A DNA stretch of 45,756 nt from Bacteroidales bacterium (GTDB taxonomy: Bacteria > Bacteroidota > Bacteroidia > Bacteroidales > WCHB1-69): the NCBI GenBank assembly GCA_017525505.1, contig JAFXSR010000041.1:1-45756 (forward strand), read 5' to 3'. The notes under the pieces were generated by a model. The model worked only from the letters and a program-made list of their open reading frames with translations, was not told the DNA's origin and made no database searches. Below, piece after piece: positions 1-7,026 of this stretch (its first letter is position 1; the number at the start of each line of letters is the position of its first letter). The position numbers were made by a program, and so were the translations under genes.

Positions 1-1
1 C

Positions 2-283
2 ATACGCCAATGGGAAAAAGAATGGGCGCTTATTCTTTCCATCATTGAACAAAAACATCCCGATTTGCCCGATTTTGACCGAGAGAAGCAAAGTATCCAG
101 CAGGCTTTAGCCTCCGGACAATATGTCTTTCACCACAGCGACGCCTTCAACAAGGCCTACCATCCCCATTACCGGTTAATCGCTGTGGAACAATATCTCT
201 TACGCTATCGCCGCATCCATCGTCTGGTATTTGCTGATGCCTGTTTTCCGTTCCGAACAGCCTTCCAAACTGAAATTCCTTGA
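2..283 (+). CDS. C-terminal fragment of an unrecognised protein (5' end outside window)
   Basis: An open frame enters from the left edge and stops at 283, giving 93 visible residues. The readable part is hydrophilic, with no membrane segment, and contains the striking stretch YHPHYRLI near residue 56. I do not recognise the family. The last 50 bases overlap the DUF4153 reading frame that starts at about 231, and the DUF4153-like protein similarity already begins near base 180 in the other frame. The final 30 or so residues may therefore be out-of-frame read-through from a recombination junction rather than the native end. It could be a true C-terminus or a broken gene; the window does not show enough to decide. 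Confidence 0.45.
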   Translation: MRQWEKEWALILSIIEQKHPDLPDFDREKQSIQQALASGQYVFHHSDAFNKAYHPHYRLIAVEQYLLRYRRIHRLVFADACFPFRTAFQTEIP

Positions 284-1247
284 CCGGGGTTTCTTCATCT
301 CGCTGATTCCGCTTTTAGTGCTCTTGTTCGTGGGCTTGTTCCGCCGCATCCACGACTATGGTTTCACCACCAACCGTTACATTGTGCTGGTTATCGCCAT
401 CTGGTTCATGGCAATTGCGTGGATTATGATTTTCAGAAAATCGAGGAATGTTACTCCGTTGTTAGGCTCTCTGGTAGTAATTTCCATGTTGGCATTAGTC
501 GGTCCCTGGAGCATGTTCTCCCTGCCTAAGAGTATGCAAATAAAGCGTTTTGAAAAAATTGTCAATGAATATCACCTGCTGGGAAATGGGAAGTTAGTTC
601 CTTCCGCAGAACCTTTGAGCCGTGAACAGAATATCGCTCTCAGTGAATCATTGGACTTTTTCATTGATACCAAAGAATATCAACATGATTTCGCAGAACA
701 ATACTTCGGAATTACTCCTGAAGAAACCGATTTCTTAATCAATAACTATAGTTATTATGATTTAAAAAAACAGCTGATGGAAAAAATGAACGGTGAATAT
801 ATTGATAAATGGGATAGAAGAAGTCCTATTGAAGAAGTTTCTGTAGTTGAAGACAATCGCGTTTACACATTTTACAATAAGGATGACGACAAACTATACG
901 ATATCTCCCAATATGACTATACATTCACCTACAGCGCAACCCATGATTATGACTGTTTCCAAGCGGATCATGTCAAAATCACAATATCCGATGATTCGTT
1001 GAAAAACAATATACTGCAACTGCATGTCAATAATCATATTTTCGACATCAATGTGATAGACTCCTTGAAATTAAAATCACATCTAAAAGAAAGTTGGAAT
1101 AAATTCCCTTTGAACGGCATTTTCCATGAGGATGCGCAGGTGAAACTTTTTCTCAATGTTCAGTATTGCCGTATAGAAAAAGACAGTACAGGTGCCTTGT
1201 CCACAGATGAGATTACTCTTGACGGTTACGTTAAACTGAAAAACTAA
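231..1247 (+). CDS. 5'-truncated DUF4153-family membrane protein
   Basis: The N-terminal part reads as membrane helices followed by RIHDYGFTTNRY, typical of the C-terminal part of Bacteroidota DUF4153 proteins (family knowledge, from memory). The rest is a soluble domain of about 220 residues. Full-length members have many more N-terminal helices and are roughly 600 residues long; here only the last two or three helices remain. The family-like sequence can be read upstream in the same frame back to about base 180 (a helix like ISYAIAASIVWYLL), where a stop at 177-179 closes the frame. The first possible starts are TTG at 231 and ATG at 237. This looks like a remnant left by a deletion or recombination. 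Whether it is still translated is unknown. Its last codons lie in a 26-bp repeat that recurs at 3248. Confidence 0.6.
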   Translation: MLMPVFRSEQPSKLKFLDRGFFISLIPLLVLLFVGLFRRIHDYGFTTNRYIVLVIAIWFMAIAWIMIFRKSRNVTPLLGSLVVISMLALVGPWSMFSLPKSMQIKRFEKIVNEYHLLGNGKLVPSAEPLSREQNIALSESLDFFIDTKEYQHDFAEQYFGITPEETDFLINNYSYYDLKKQLMEKMNGEYIDKWDRRSPIEEVSVVEDNRVYTFYNKDDDKLYDISQYDYTFTYSATHDYDCFQADHVKITISDDSLKNNILQLHVNNHIFDINVIDSLKLKSHLKESWNKFPLNGIFHEDAQVKLFLNVQYCRIEKDSTGALSTDEITLDGYVKLKN

Positions 1248-1253
1248 ATTCAT
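1228..1253 (+). repeat. 26-bp direct repeat, left copy
   Basis: A perfect 26-base match to 3248-3273. It begins ACGTTAAACTG and ends CTAAATTCAT, and it covers the last codons and stop of the DUF4153 gene plus six downstream bases. The two copies are exactly 2020 bp apart and bracket higBA and the orphan secreted-protein gene. Confidence 0.9.
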
Positions 1254-1282
1254 AGTGTGTAAATTTTTGATATGTAAAATTT

Positions 1283-1292
1283 TTATGCATAA
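1283..1292. promoter_or_regulatory. Possible HigA operator palindrome
   Basis: A 10-base perfect palindrome, TTATGCATAA, lies about 25 bases upstream of the -7 box of higB, where the -33 element would sit. HigA antitoxins usually bind palindromes in their own promoter. The octamer TTTATGCA also appears at 2001-2008, ahead of the next promoter. The functional assignment is inference. Confidence 0.3.
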
Positions 1293-1317
1293 TAATTCTA
1301 TATTTCAAAATTCTTTG

Positions 1318-1325
1318 TATCTTTG
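1318..1325 (+). promoter_or_regulatory. Bacteroidota -7 promoter box of higBA
   Basis: TATCTTTG matches the TAnnTTTG consensus used by the Bacteroidota primary sigma factor. No clear TTTG is seen at the expected -33 distance. Transcription would start around 1331-1333, only one to three bases before the higB ATG at 1334, so the message may be leaderless. Confidence 0.6.
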
Positions 1326-1333
1326 CAAGCGAT

Positions 1334-1633
1334 ATGAGAGTGGTATCACACAGGCGATTAGTTGAGTTCTACGAAGCAGAAGGACATGGGGACTCAAAAA
1401 CGGCTTTGGAACGCTGGTATAATGTTGCGGAAAAAGCCGATTGGAGAAATCTGTCCGATATTAAAGTAGACTTCCCTTCTACGGATTATGTAGGAAATCA
1501 ACACTATGTATTCAACATCAAAGGAAACAAATATCGCCTTGTAGTGGTGGTGAAATTCACAATCAGTCACCTATTTGTCCGCTTTGTCGGCACACACAGT
1601 GAGTATAATAAAATTGACGCTTCAACGATATAA
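1334..1633 (+). CDS. higB: HigB-type toxin, mRNA interferase of the RelE superfamily
   Basis: The 99-residue protein starts RVVSHRRLVEFYE and contains KADWRNLSDIK, YVFNIKGNKYRL and the C-terminal FVGTHSEYNKID. These are the conserved blocks of the HigB toxin family, and the length fits. HigB toxins associate with the ribosome and cleave mRNA. The gene lies directly before higA with two bases between them, toxin first, which is the usual order for this family. The NIKGNKYRL strand and the terminal FVGTH block are intact, so the toxin looks functional. The start is chosen because family members begin at this methionine, although the promoter leaves almost no leader. The gene sits inside an interval bounded by 26-bp direct repeats. 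Confidence 0.9.
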   Translation: MRVVSHRRLVEFYEAEGHGDSKTALERWYNVAEKADWRNLSDIKVDFPSTDYVGNQHYVFNIKGNKYRLVVVVKFTISHLFVRFVGTHSEYNKIDASTI

Positions 1634-1635
1634 TT

Positions 1636-1998
1636 ATGAGCAAAATAACAAAAGAACAGTATGAGTTTGCACTGGCAAGAATCGAAGAACTTCTTCCAAT
1701 GGTAAATGATGACACACCCTCCAATGACCGCAATGCCATTGAGTTGACCATGATGTCAGATGTTGTCATTGACTATGAGAAGGAACATTTTCCTATTAGC
1801 AAACCCTCTGTGGCAGAATTAATTGAACTATCACTTGAGGAAGAAGGAATGACCCAGAAACAACTTGCCCAACAAATAGGTATCAGTCCTTCCCGAATCA
1901 ACGATTATGTGACAGGACGGGCAGAACCCACTTTAAAGATTGCCCGTATGCTTTGTCGCATTCTAAAAATCACCCCTGCCGAAATGTTGAGTTGCTGA
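1636..1998 (+). CDS. higA: HigA-type antitoxin with HTH (Cro/C1) domain
   Basis: The 120-residue protein has an N-terminal helical part (about residues 1-55) and a helix-turn-helix of the Cro/C1 type (about 62-115), with the typical EEGMTQKQLAQQIGISPSRI recognition region followed by GRAEPTLKIARMLCRIL. Proteins of this type bind and neutralise HigB and repress the shared promoter. The start lies two bases after the higB stop, so translation is probably coupled. A palindrome at 1283-1292 is a candidate operator. The domain is complete and the pair looks intact. Confidence 0.9.
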   Translation: MSKITKEQYEFALARIEELLPMVNDDTPSNDRNAIELTMMSDVVIDYEKEHFPISKPSVAELIELSLEEEGMTQKQLAQQIGISPSRINDYVTGRAEPTLKIARMLCRILKITPAEMLSC

Positions 1999-2020
1999 AA
2001 TTTATGCACGAACTTTATAG

Positions 2021-2028
2021 TACGTTTG
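2021..2028 (+). promoter_or_regulatory. -7 promoter box for the orphan secreted-protein gene
   Basis: TACGTTTG fits the TAnnTTTG consensus, 20 bases before the ATG at 2048 and 23 bases after the higA stop. The downstream gene can therefore be transcribed independently of higBA. Confidence 0.5.
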
Positions 2029-2047
2029 CAACATAAAACAGGTCTTT

Positions 2048-3205
2048 ATGCGTAAATTCTCCTTTTTAATTCTCCTTTTGACTGCTGTTTTTTGCGGCAG
2101 AGCGCAGGATTTGTTGGTACCAAGCTCTAGCTTATACTACGGAGGAAAAACATACCACGAATTGATATATAAATATTTGATATATGACAATCCCAAGCAA
2201 GCGTATGCCGGTAATATCGGATTATGGGAACCCTACTATCTGGTGATCACACAGTATAACACCTATCCCGAACTCCCCGAATATGCTTTTGTGGTAAAAG
2301 ACAGTTCCATAATTTTAAAACGAGCATCGGTAAATATATATGAGGCCTTATTTGCCAAAGATAGAATAAAAAGACATCTACTGAAAGGTTATGACTCCTC
2401 ACAACAGAAAGTCATGAAAAAAAAGGTGGCTGCATTGAAATCGCTTCATGTAGATAGGTGGGAAATGTCCGTCTCGCCTGATTTCTCACGACGACTTGCT
2501 GATTTGTTCGAATGTGTGAACCTAACTGCTACGTATATCCAATGTCCAGATGAGGACTCTAACCGTGACAATTCTAATATATTCAATACTCCCCAAGGAG
2601 CCCGCTATTTCAACCATCAATATCGTGTGGCGGAAGGTTGGCCTTCTTATACTGATACCAGAAAGGGGCGATTAAATCAAATGGCAGACAGTATCTGTTA
2701 CGCTGTAGAGCACCATGACAAAGTAGTCTTGGATCGTCAGTACATTATATGCGAGAGGCTTGCGAAAGATTTCAAAACCGAAATACCCGTATGCTATTTC
2801 ACGCCTTGGTGCAAAAAATCGCCCGGATTACGTCAACCCTACCAAGTTCAACTATTCAGCCGAAGACGAACAGATTTCGAATTAGACATTAACCTTAATG
2901 AACCAGCTGATGACAACACTGTGGAAAAATACAGATTGCTGTATGCCGACAGTGTAGCAACGTGGACTCGCGAAGCTTATATACAACATCCTTTCAGAAA
3001 ACTACAAATCACGCTGGAGGATACAGATTCAGTGGTATGTCACATATACATTGAACCACATGATAGGGTTTACCGAGAAATTTGTGAAATACATATCCCT
3101 GCTGATTTATGCCGCCGTGACATCATACTGAGTACACTGACACTCCCTTTCGGCCACTATCATTTAGATAGCAACCACCGATGGATGCCAATTGTACAGG
3201 ATTAA
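2048..3205 (+). CDS. Secreted protein of unknown function
   Basis: A 385-residue protein with a clear Sec signal peptide (MRKFSFLILLLTAVFCGRAQ, cleavage likely after AQ). The mature part has no further membrane helix and no motif I recognise. It has scattered cysteines (CPDEDSN, ICERL, CYF, WCKK, CRRD), which may form disulfides in the periplasm. It is not related to higBA by sequence. It lies with them inside the 2-kb interval bounded by the 26-bp repeats and has its own promoter box. Its base composition is visibly more AT-rich than the run of genes that starts at 3329. It could be cargo brought in with the toxin-antitoxin pair. Confidence 0.75.
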   Translation: MRKFSFLILLLTAVFCGRAQDLLVPSSSLYYGGKTYHELIYKYLIYDNPKQAYAGNIGLWEPYYLVITQYNTYPELPEYAFVVKDSSIILKRASVNIYEALFAKDRIKRHLLKGYDSSQQKVMKKKVAALKSLHVDRWEMSVSPDFSRRLADLFECVNLTATYIQCPDEDSNRDNSNIFNTPQGARYFNHQYRVAEGWPSYTDTRKGRLNQMADSICYAVEHHDKVVLDRQYIICERLAKDFKTEIPVCYFTPWCKKSPGLRQPYQVQLFSRRRTDFELDINLNEPADDNTVEKYRLLYADSVATWTREAYIQHPFRKLQITLEDTDSVVCHIYIEPHDRVYREICEIHIPADLCRRDIILSTLTLPFGHYHLDSNHRWMPIVQD

Positions 3206-3241
3206 TTGAATTTATCCTGCGATAACACGGATACCCTGTAC
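3194..3241. repeat. Nested inverted repeat after the orphan gene
   Basis: GTACAGG at 3194-3200 pairs with CCTGTAC at 3235-3241, and inside it TATCC (3213-3217) pairs with GGATA (3229-3233). It straddles the end of the secreted-protein gene, and the right 26-bp repeat begins seven bases later. It has no T-run, so it is a weak candidate terminator. It may instead mark the end of the inserted segment. Confidence 0.4.
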
Positions 3242-3247
3242 AAAACC

Positions 3248-3273
3248 ACGTTAAACTGAAAAACTAAATTCAT
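3248..3273 (+). repeat. 26-bp direct repeat, right copy
   Basis: Identical to 1228-1253 (which ends the DUF4153 gene) and lying here in non-coding DNA upstream of the 3329 gene. Similarity stops on both sides: the left copy continues AGTGTG and this copy continues GGTCCA. Confidence 0.9.
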
Positions 3274-3297
3274 GGTCCATAAGTCAAATAAATTCGC

Positions 3298-3305
3298 TAT
3301 CTTTG
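3298..3305 (+). promoter_or_regulatory. -7 promoter box of the 3329-8475 gene run
   Basis: TATCTTTG matches TAnnTTTG and lies 23 bases before the ATG at 3329. No clear TTTG sits at -33. It probably drives the tightly spaced genes up to 8475. Confidence 0.6.
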
Positions 3306-3328
3306 CAAGTTTTATAGATTTGGACTAA

Positions 3329-4600
3329 ATGAAAAGTATTATTCGAATACTAACCCTATTGTTTCTGCTGGTTACCACTTGGATATCAGCATTTTCCACT
3401 TCCATTCTCATCCCGATGGACATGGATCAGAAGAACCATCTGAAAGCATATGGCATCGCTTATTTCGCCATCAAAGAGGGGGTTGACGCCAGCTGGCTGC
3501 TCAACTACCGTGGCGGCAGCTTCATGTTCGCCTATTCCAGCAAGGTGGAAGACGAGTGTATCATCCGTGGCGTGAGCTACCAGGTAATTGCCGATGTACA
3601 GGCCAAGAGCATCCGTCAGGAAATTGCCGCTGTGGAGAACAATATGAACGAGATCAAACTGACCAAGGTGCCCAAAATCGCTGTATATTCGCCCAAGAAC
3701 AAGTTGCCCTGGGACGATGCGGTGACACTGGTTTTGACTTACGCTGAAATTCCTTACGACGTAATTTACGATGAGGAGGTCATTAAGGGCGAGTTGCCCA
3801 AATACGACTGGCTGCACCTACATCACGAGGACTTTACCGGACAATACGGCAAATTCTGGGGCAGCTACCGCAACGCCGCCTGGTACATTCAGGATGTGAA
3901 AGAAAACGAGGAGCGGGCACATCGACTGGGTTATAGCAAGGTCTCTGACATGAAACTGGCCGTGGTGAAGCAAATCCGCAATTTTGTGGCCGGTGGCGGC
4001 TATCTCTTCGCCATGTGCTCCGGTCCCGACAGCTTTGACATTGCCTTGGCCGCCGAGGATGTTGACATCTGCGACGTTATGTTCGATGGCGACCCGATGG
4101 ACCCCAATGCCCAGGAGAAACTCAACTACGACAACACCTTCGCTTTCACCAATTTCAAAATCGAGAAAAACCCCTATAAATATGAGGTTTCAGATATTGA
4201 TGTGGATCCAACGATGCATATCAGCAACCGTAAAAACGACTATTTCACCTTGTTTGAGTTTTCCGCCAAATGGGATCCCGTGCCCACCATGTTGTGCCAG
4301 AACCACCTGACGGTGATTCCAGGATTTATGGGACAGACCACCGCTTTCCGCAAAGCCCTGATCAAACCCACGGTTACCATCATGGGTGAATCCAAGATTT
4401 TTGACGAGGCCCGATACATTCATGGCGAGTATGGCAAAGGCACTTGGACCTTTTATGCCGGCCACGACCCCGAGGACTACCAACACCTGGTGAATGACCC
4501 TCCCACCGACCTCAATCTCTTCCCCAACTCGGCAGGCTACCGACTGATATTGAACAACGTGCTCTTCCCCGCCGCCAAAAAAGAAAAACAGAAAACCTAA
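3329..4600 (+). CDS. Conserved secreted Bacteroidota protein (often named 'asparagine synthetase B' in databases)
   Basis: A 423-residue protein with a signal peptide (residues 1-23). The mature part contains SILIPMDMDQKNHLKAYGIA, NYRGGSFM, KIAVYSPKNKLPWDDAVTLV, YDWLHLHHEDFTGQYG and FVAGGGYLFAMCSGPDS. I recognise these blocks as a well-conserved Bacteroidota family that databases commonly label asparagine synthetase B. That name is not supported by what is visible: there is no N-terminal nucleophile cysteine and no PP-loop SGGxDS motif, and the protein is exported. The IAVYSP strand and AGGGYLFAMCS stretch resemble the class I glutamine-amidotransferase (flavodoxin-like) fold sometimes seen in ThuA-like proteins, so a non-synthetase periplasmic role is more likely. 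It is the first gene of the + strand run. Confidence 0.8.
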   Translation: MKSIIRILTLLFLLVTTWISAFSTSILIPMDMDQKNHLKAYGIAYFAIKEGVDASWLLNYRGGSFMFAYSSKVEDECIIRGVSYQVIADVQAKSIRQEIAAVENNMNEIKLTKVPKIAVYSPKNKLPWDDAVTLVLTYAEIPYDVIYDEEVIKGELPKYDWLHLHHEDFTGQYGKFWGSYRNAAWYIQDVKENEERAHRLGYSKVSDMKLAVVKQIRNFVAGGGYLFAMCSGPDSFDIALAAEDVDICDVMFDGDPMDPNAQEKLNYDNTFAFTNFKIEKNPYKYEVSDIDVDPTMHISNRKNDYFTLFEFSAKWDPVPTMLCQNHLTVIPGFMGQTTAFRKALIKPTVTIMGESKIFDEARYIHGEYGKGTWTFYAGHDPEDYQHLVNDPPTDLNLFPNSAGYRLILNNVLFPAAKKEKQKT

Positions 4601-4624
4601 TATCTCACTACAAAAAACTCCTTC

Positions 4625-5476
4625 ATGGAACAGAAATTAGCCATCATCACCGGTGCCAACGGAGGCATGGGTGCCACTTTGGTTCGCGACGTAGCCAATG
4701 CCGGCTTCCACGTCATCATGGCCTGCAAAGACCTAACTAAAGCCACCCCTGTATATGAACAACTCCGGCAAAACAAGCCCGACCAAATAGAACTAATGCA
4801 CATGGACTTGGCATCTTTCGAGTCCATCAAAAGTTTTGTTGGCCAAGTGCAACAACATTACTCTCATTTGGACCTGTTGCTCAACAATGCGGGCACACTG
4901 TGCCACAAGGCGGAAGAAACGGCCGAACATTACGAAAAGACAGTAGGTGTGAACTATTTAGGCCATTATGTGCTGTCTCATCTTTTGCTTCCGATGATGG
5001 AGAAAGGTACGAGAGTGGTCAATATGGTATCGCTGACCGTGCGCTATGGGCATCTGAAACCCACGCTGTTCCAGCCAGTAAGCCAAAAGCAATTCAACCG
5101 TTTTGTCACTTATTCCGACTCCAAAAAAGCCTTTTTCTACTTCACCATGGATGCGGCGGAAAAATGGGCGGATCGCGGCATCACCGTCAACTGTGCCGAC
5201 CCCGGCATTGTGAGTACCAATATCATCAGAATGGGCAACAAAGTAGTGGACAAGCTCTGTGACTGGTTTTTCCGCCCCATCATCAAAACTCCGACCCAAG
5301 GGGCCTCCACCATGCTGCGGTTGGCATTGGATCCGGATTTAGAGGGACAAACAGGCGGCTTCTATGTCAACAAAAAACTGAAAAAAGTGAAAAGCGAGGT
5401 ACTGAACAGTCCAGAACGTACCATGCTACGAGAATTAACCCAAGAAATCACCCGTCAACACGGATTTAACTTTTAA
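4625..5476 (+). CDS. Short-chain dehydrogenase/reductase
   Basis: A 283-residue classical-type SDR enzyme. The nucleotide-binding motif TGANGGMG is at residues 9-16, the NNAG motif at 87-90, a conserved Asn at 110, the catalytic Ser at about 136, and YSDSK (YxxxK, Tyr163 and Lys167) follows. The PGIV block after the active site is also present. The length and the long C-terminal substrate loop (AEKWADRGITVNCADPGIV) resemble retinol-dehydrogenase-like SDRs that act on lipophilic alcohols or ketones, but the substrate cannot be told from the sequence. The gene begins 24 bases after the preceding stop and ends three bases before the LD-carboxypeptidase gene, so it belongs to the same operon. Confidence 0.92.
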   Translation: MEQKLAIITGANGGMGATLVRDVANAGFHVIMACKDLTKATPVYEQLRQNKPDQIELMHMDLASFESIKSFVGQVQQHYSHLDLLLNNAGTLCHKAEETAEHYEKTVGVNYLGHYVLSHLLLPMMEKGTRVVNMVSLTVRYGHLKPTLFQPVSQKQFNRFVTYSDSKKAFFYFTMDAAEKWADRGITVNCADPGIVSTNIIRMGNKVVDKLCDWFFRPIIKTPTQGASTMLRLALDPDLEGQTGGFYVNKKLKKVKSEVLNSPERTMLRELTQEITRQHGFNF

Positions 5477-5479
5477 TCA

Positions 5480-6400
5480 ATGTCATCACAACCCACACAA
5501 CTACCTCCTTTCTTGCAGGCAGGCGACACCATCGGCATTGTGGCTCCCGCCCGCAAAGTTTCCGAAGAGGAAATGCAACCTGCCATCCAATGGCTCACTA
5601 AAGAAGGCTTCCAAGTACTTCAGGGTGAACATCTTTATGCCGACAACAACCAGTTTGCCGGCTATGACTCCGAACGCGCCAAGGACTTCCAGTCCATGCT
5701 CGACAACCCCGAGGTCAAGGCCATACTTTGTGCCCGTGGCGGTTACGGTTCAGTCCGCATCATCGACCGTCTCGACTTCAGCAAATTCATGCAGCAGCCC
5801 AAATGGATTTGCGGTTTCAGCGACATCACGGTATTCCACTCCCATGTGCACCGTCACTGTCACGTTGCCACCCTACACTCCACCCTGGCCATCAATATTC
5901 CCCAAAACACGCCAGCTGCCAACAACAGCTTTTTATCCACTCTGCGGGGCAAGCCCCTCACTTTCAGCGGCCCGTCGCATCCGCTGGACCATCCCGGAGA
6001 AGCCACCGCTGAGATCATAGGGGGTAATCTTTCCATGCTTTACTCCCTGCTCGGCTCCAACTCCGACTTCGACACCGAAGGAAAAATCCTCTTTATCGAA
6101 GACTTGGACGAATACCTCTACCATATCGACCGCATGATGATGAACCTGAAACGCAACGGCAAACTGGAGAATCTGGCCGGATTGGTCATCGGCGCCATGT
6201 CCGACATGCACGACAACACCATTCCTTTCGGCAAGACAGCCGAGGAAATTGTGGCGGAGCATTGTGCCAACTACAGCTACCCTGTCGGCTTCAACTTCCC
6301 CGGAGGGCACATCAAAGACAACCGCGCCTTCATTCTGGGCGGGAAAGCACGCTTGGAAGTTCACGACACCAACAGCGTGCTGACATACGATATTCAATAA
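5480..6400 (+). CDS. ldcA: LD-carboxypeptidase, peptidase family S66
   Basis: A 306-residue protein without a signal peptide, close to the usual S66 length. The serine nucleophile lies in CGFSDIT (Ser114), the glutamate in LFIEDLDEYLYHIDRM (Glu207) and the histidine in NFPGGHIKDNRAF (His277), giving the S66 Ser-Glu-His triad in the expected order. ARGGYGSVRIID at 85-96 and GGNLSML are further family hallmarks. Members cleave the L,D bond between mesodiaminopimelate and D-Ala of muropeptides in the cytoplasm during peptidoglycan recycling; MccF-type relatives hydrolyse microcin analogues. It lies three bases after the SDR gene, and a kinase-RapZ fusion linked to amino sugars lies two genes downstream, which supports the recycling role. 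Confidence 0.93.
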   Translation: MSSQPTQLPPFLQAGDTIGIVAPARKVSEEEMQPAIQWLTKEGFQVLQGEHLYADNNQFAGYDSERAKDFQSMLDNPEVKAILCARGGYGSVRIIDRLDFSKFMQQPKWICGFSDITVFHSHVHRHCHVATLHSTLAINIPQNTPAANNSFLSTLRGKPLTFSGPSHPLDHPGEATAEIIGGNLSMLYSLLGSNSDFDTEGKILFIEDLDEYLYHIDRMMMNLKRNGKLENLAGLVIGAMSDMHDNTIPFGKTAEEIVAEHCANYSYPVGFNFPGGHIKDNRAFILGGKARLEVHDTNSVLTYDIQ

Positions 6401-6428
6401 ACCAACATCTGTCACTAACAAGCTTGCC

Positions 6429-7013
6429 ATGAAAAAATTCTGCCAAATCATGCTGAAACTGATGGGTTATAAAATCGACACCGTCAACATTGCCCCCGAA
6501 GCCAAGAAATGCGTGCTGGTCTTTGCCCCGCATACAAGCCTCAGCGATTTCCTCATCGGCTGGATGGCCCTCAAGGACATGGGCGTGAAGACCGCTTTTG
6601 TGATGAAAAAAGAGGCCTTCTTTTTCCCCGTCAAATACATCTTCAAAGCCATGGGTGCTGTTCCCGTTGACCGCCAACACGGAGCGCACTTCCCCGAATT
6701 TGCCGCTGACCTCATCAAAAATACTGATGAAATCGCCTTCCTTATAGCTCCCGAAGGCACTCGCACACGGGTGGACAAGTGGAAAAAAGGCTTTTACAGA
6801 ATTGCCCAATTAGCTGAAGTTCCCCTGTTGTTGGGCTATCTGGATTACCGCAGCAAACGCGGAGGTGTGGGCCCGGTTATCTATCCCTCAGGAGATTACG
6901 ATAAAGACATGGAAATTATCCAGCCTTATTATTACGGCATGCGTGGCCTCAAAAAAGGAAGATTCAATTTGGAAGAAAAACCTTACGCCCACCCCGATTG
7001 GTTAGAAAAATAA
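6429..7013 (+). CDS. PlsC-like 1-acylglycerol-3-phosphate acyltransferase
   Basis: A 194-residue protein with the acyltransferase signature: HTSLSD (His35-x4-Asp40, the catalytic HX4D pair), the hydrophobic KKEAFFFPVKYIFKAMG segment, GAVPVDRQ, and APEGTR (residues 107-112), which binds the glycerol phosphate. Members transfer an acyl chain from acyl-CoA or acyl-ACP to lysophosphatidate or related lysolipids at the inner membrane. It is shorter than typical PlsC (about 240) and lacks an obvious N-terminal transmembrane helix, as in the compact glycerol acyltransferases often found in Bacteroidota. It is co-directional with its neighbours, 28 bases after ldcA and 13 before the kinase gene. Confidence 0.88.
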   Translation: MKKFCQIMLKLMGYKIDTVNIAPEAKKCVLVFAPHTSLSDFLIGWMALKDMGVKTAFVMKKEAFFFPVKYIFKAMGAVPVDRQHGAHFPEFAADLIKNTDEIAFLIAPEGTRTRVDKWKKGFYRIAQLAEVPLLLGYLDYRSKRGGVGPVIYPSGDYDKDMEIIQPYYYGMRGLKKGRFNLEEKPYAHPDWLEK

Positions 7014-7026
7014 AAGTCTGGAAATT

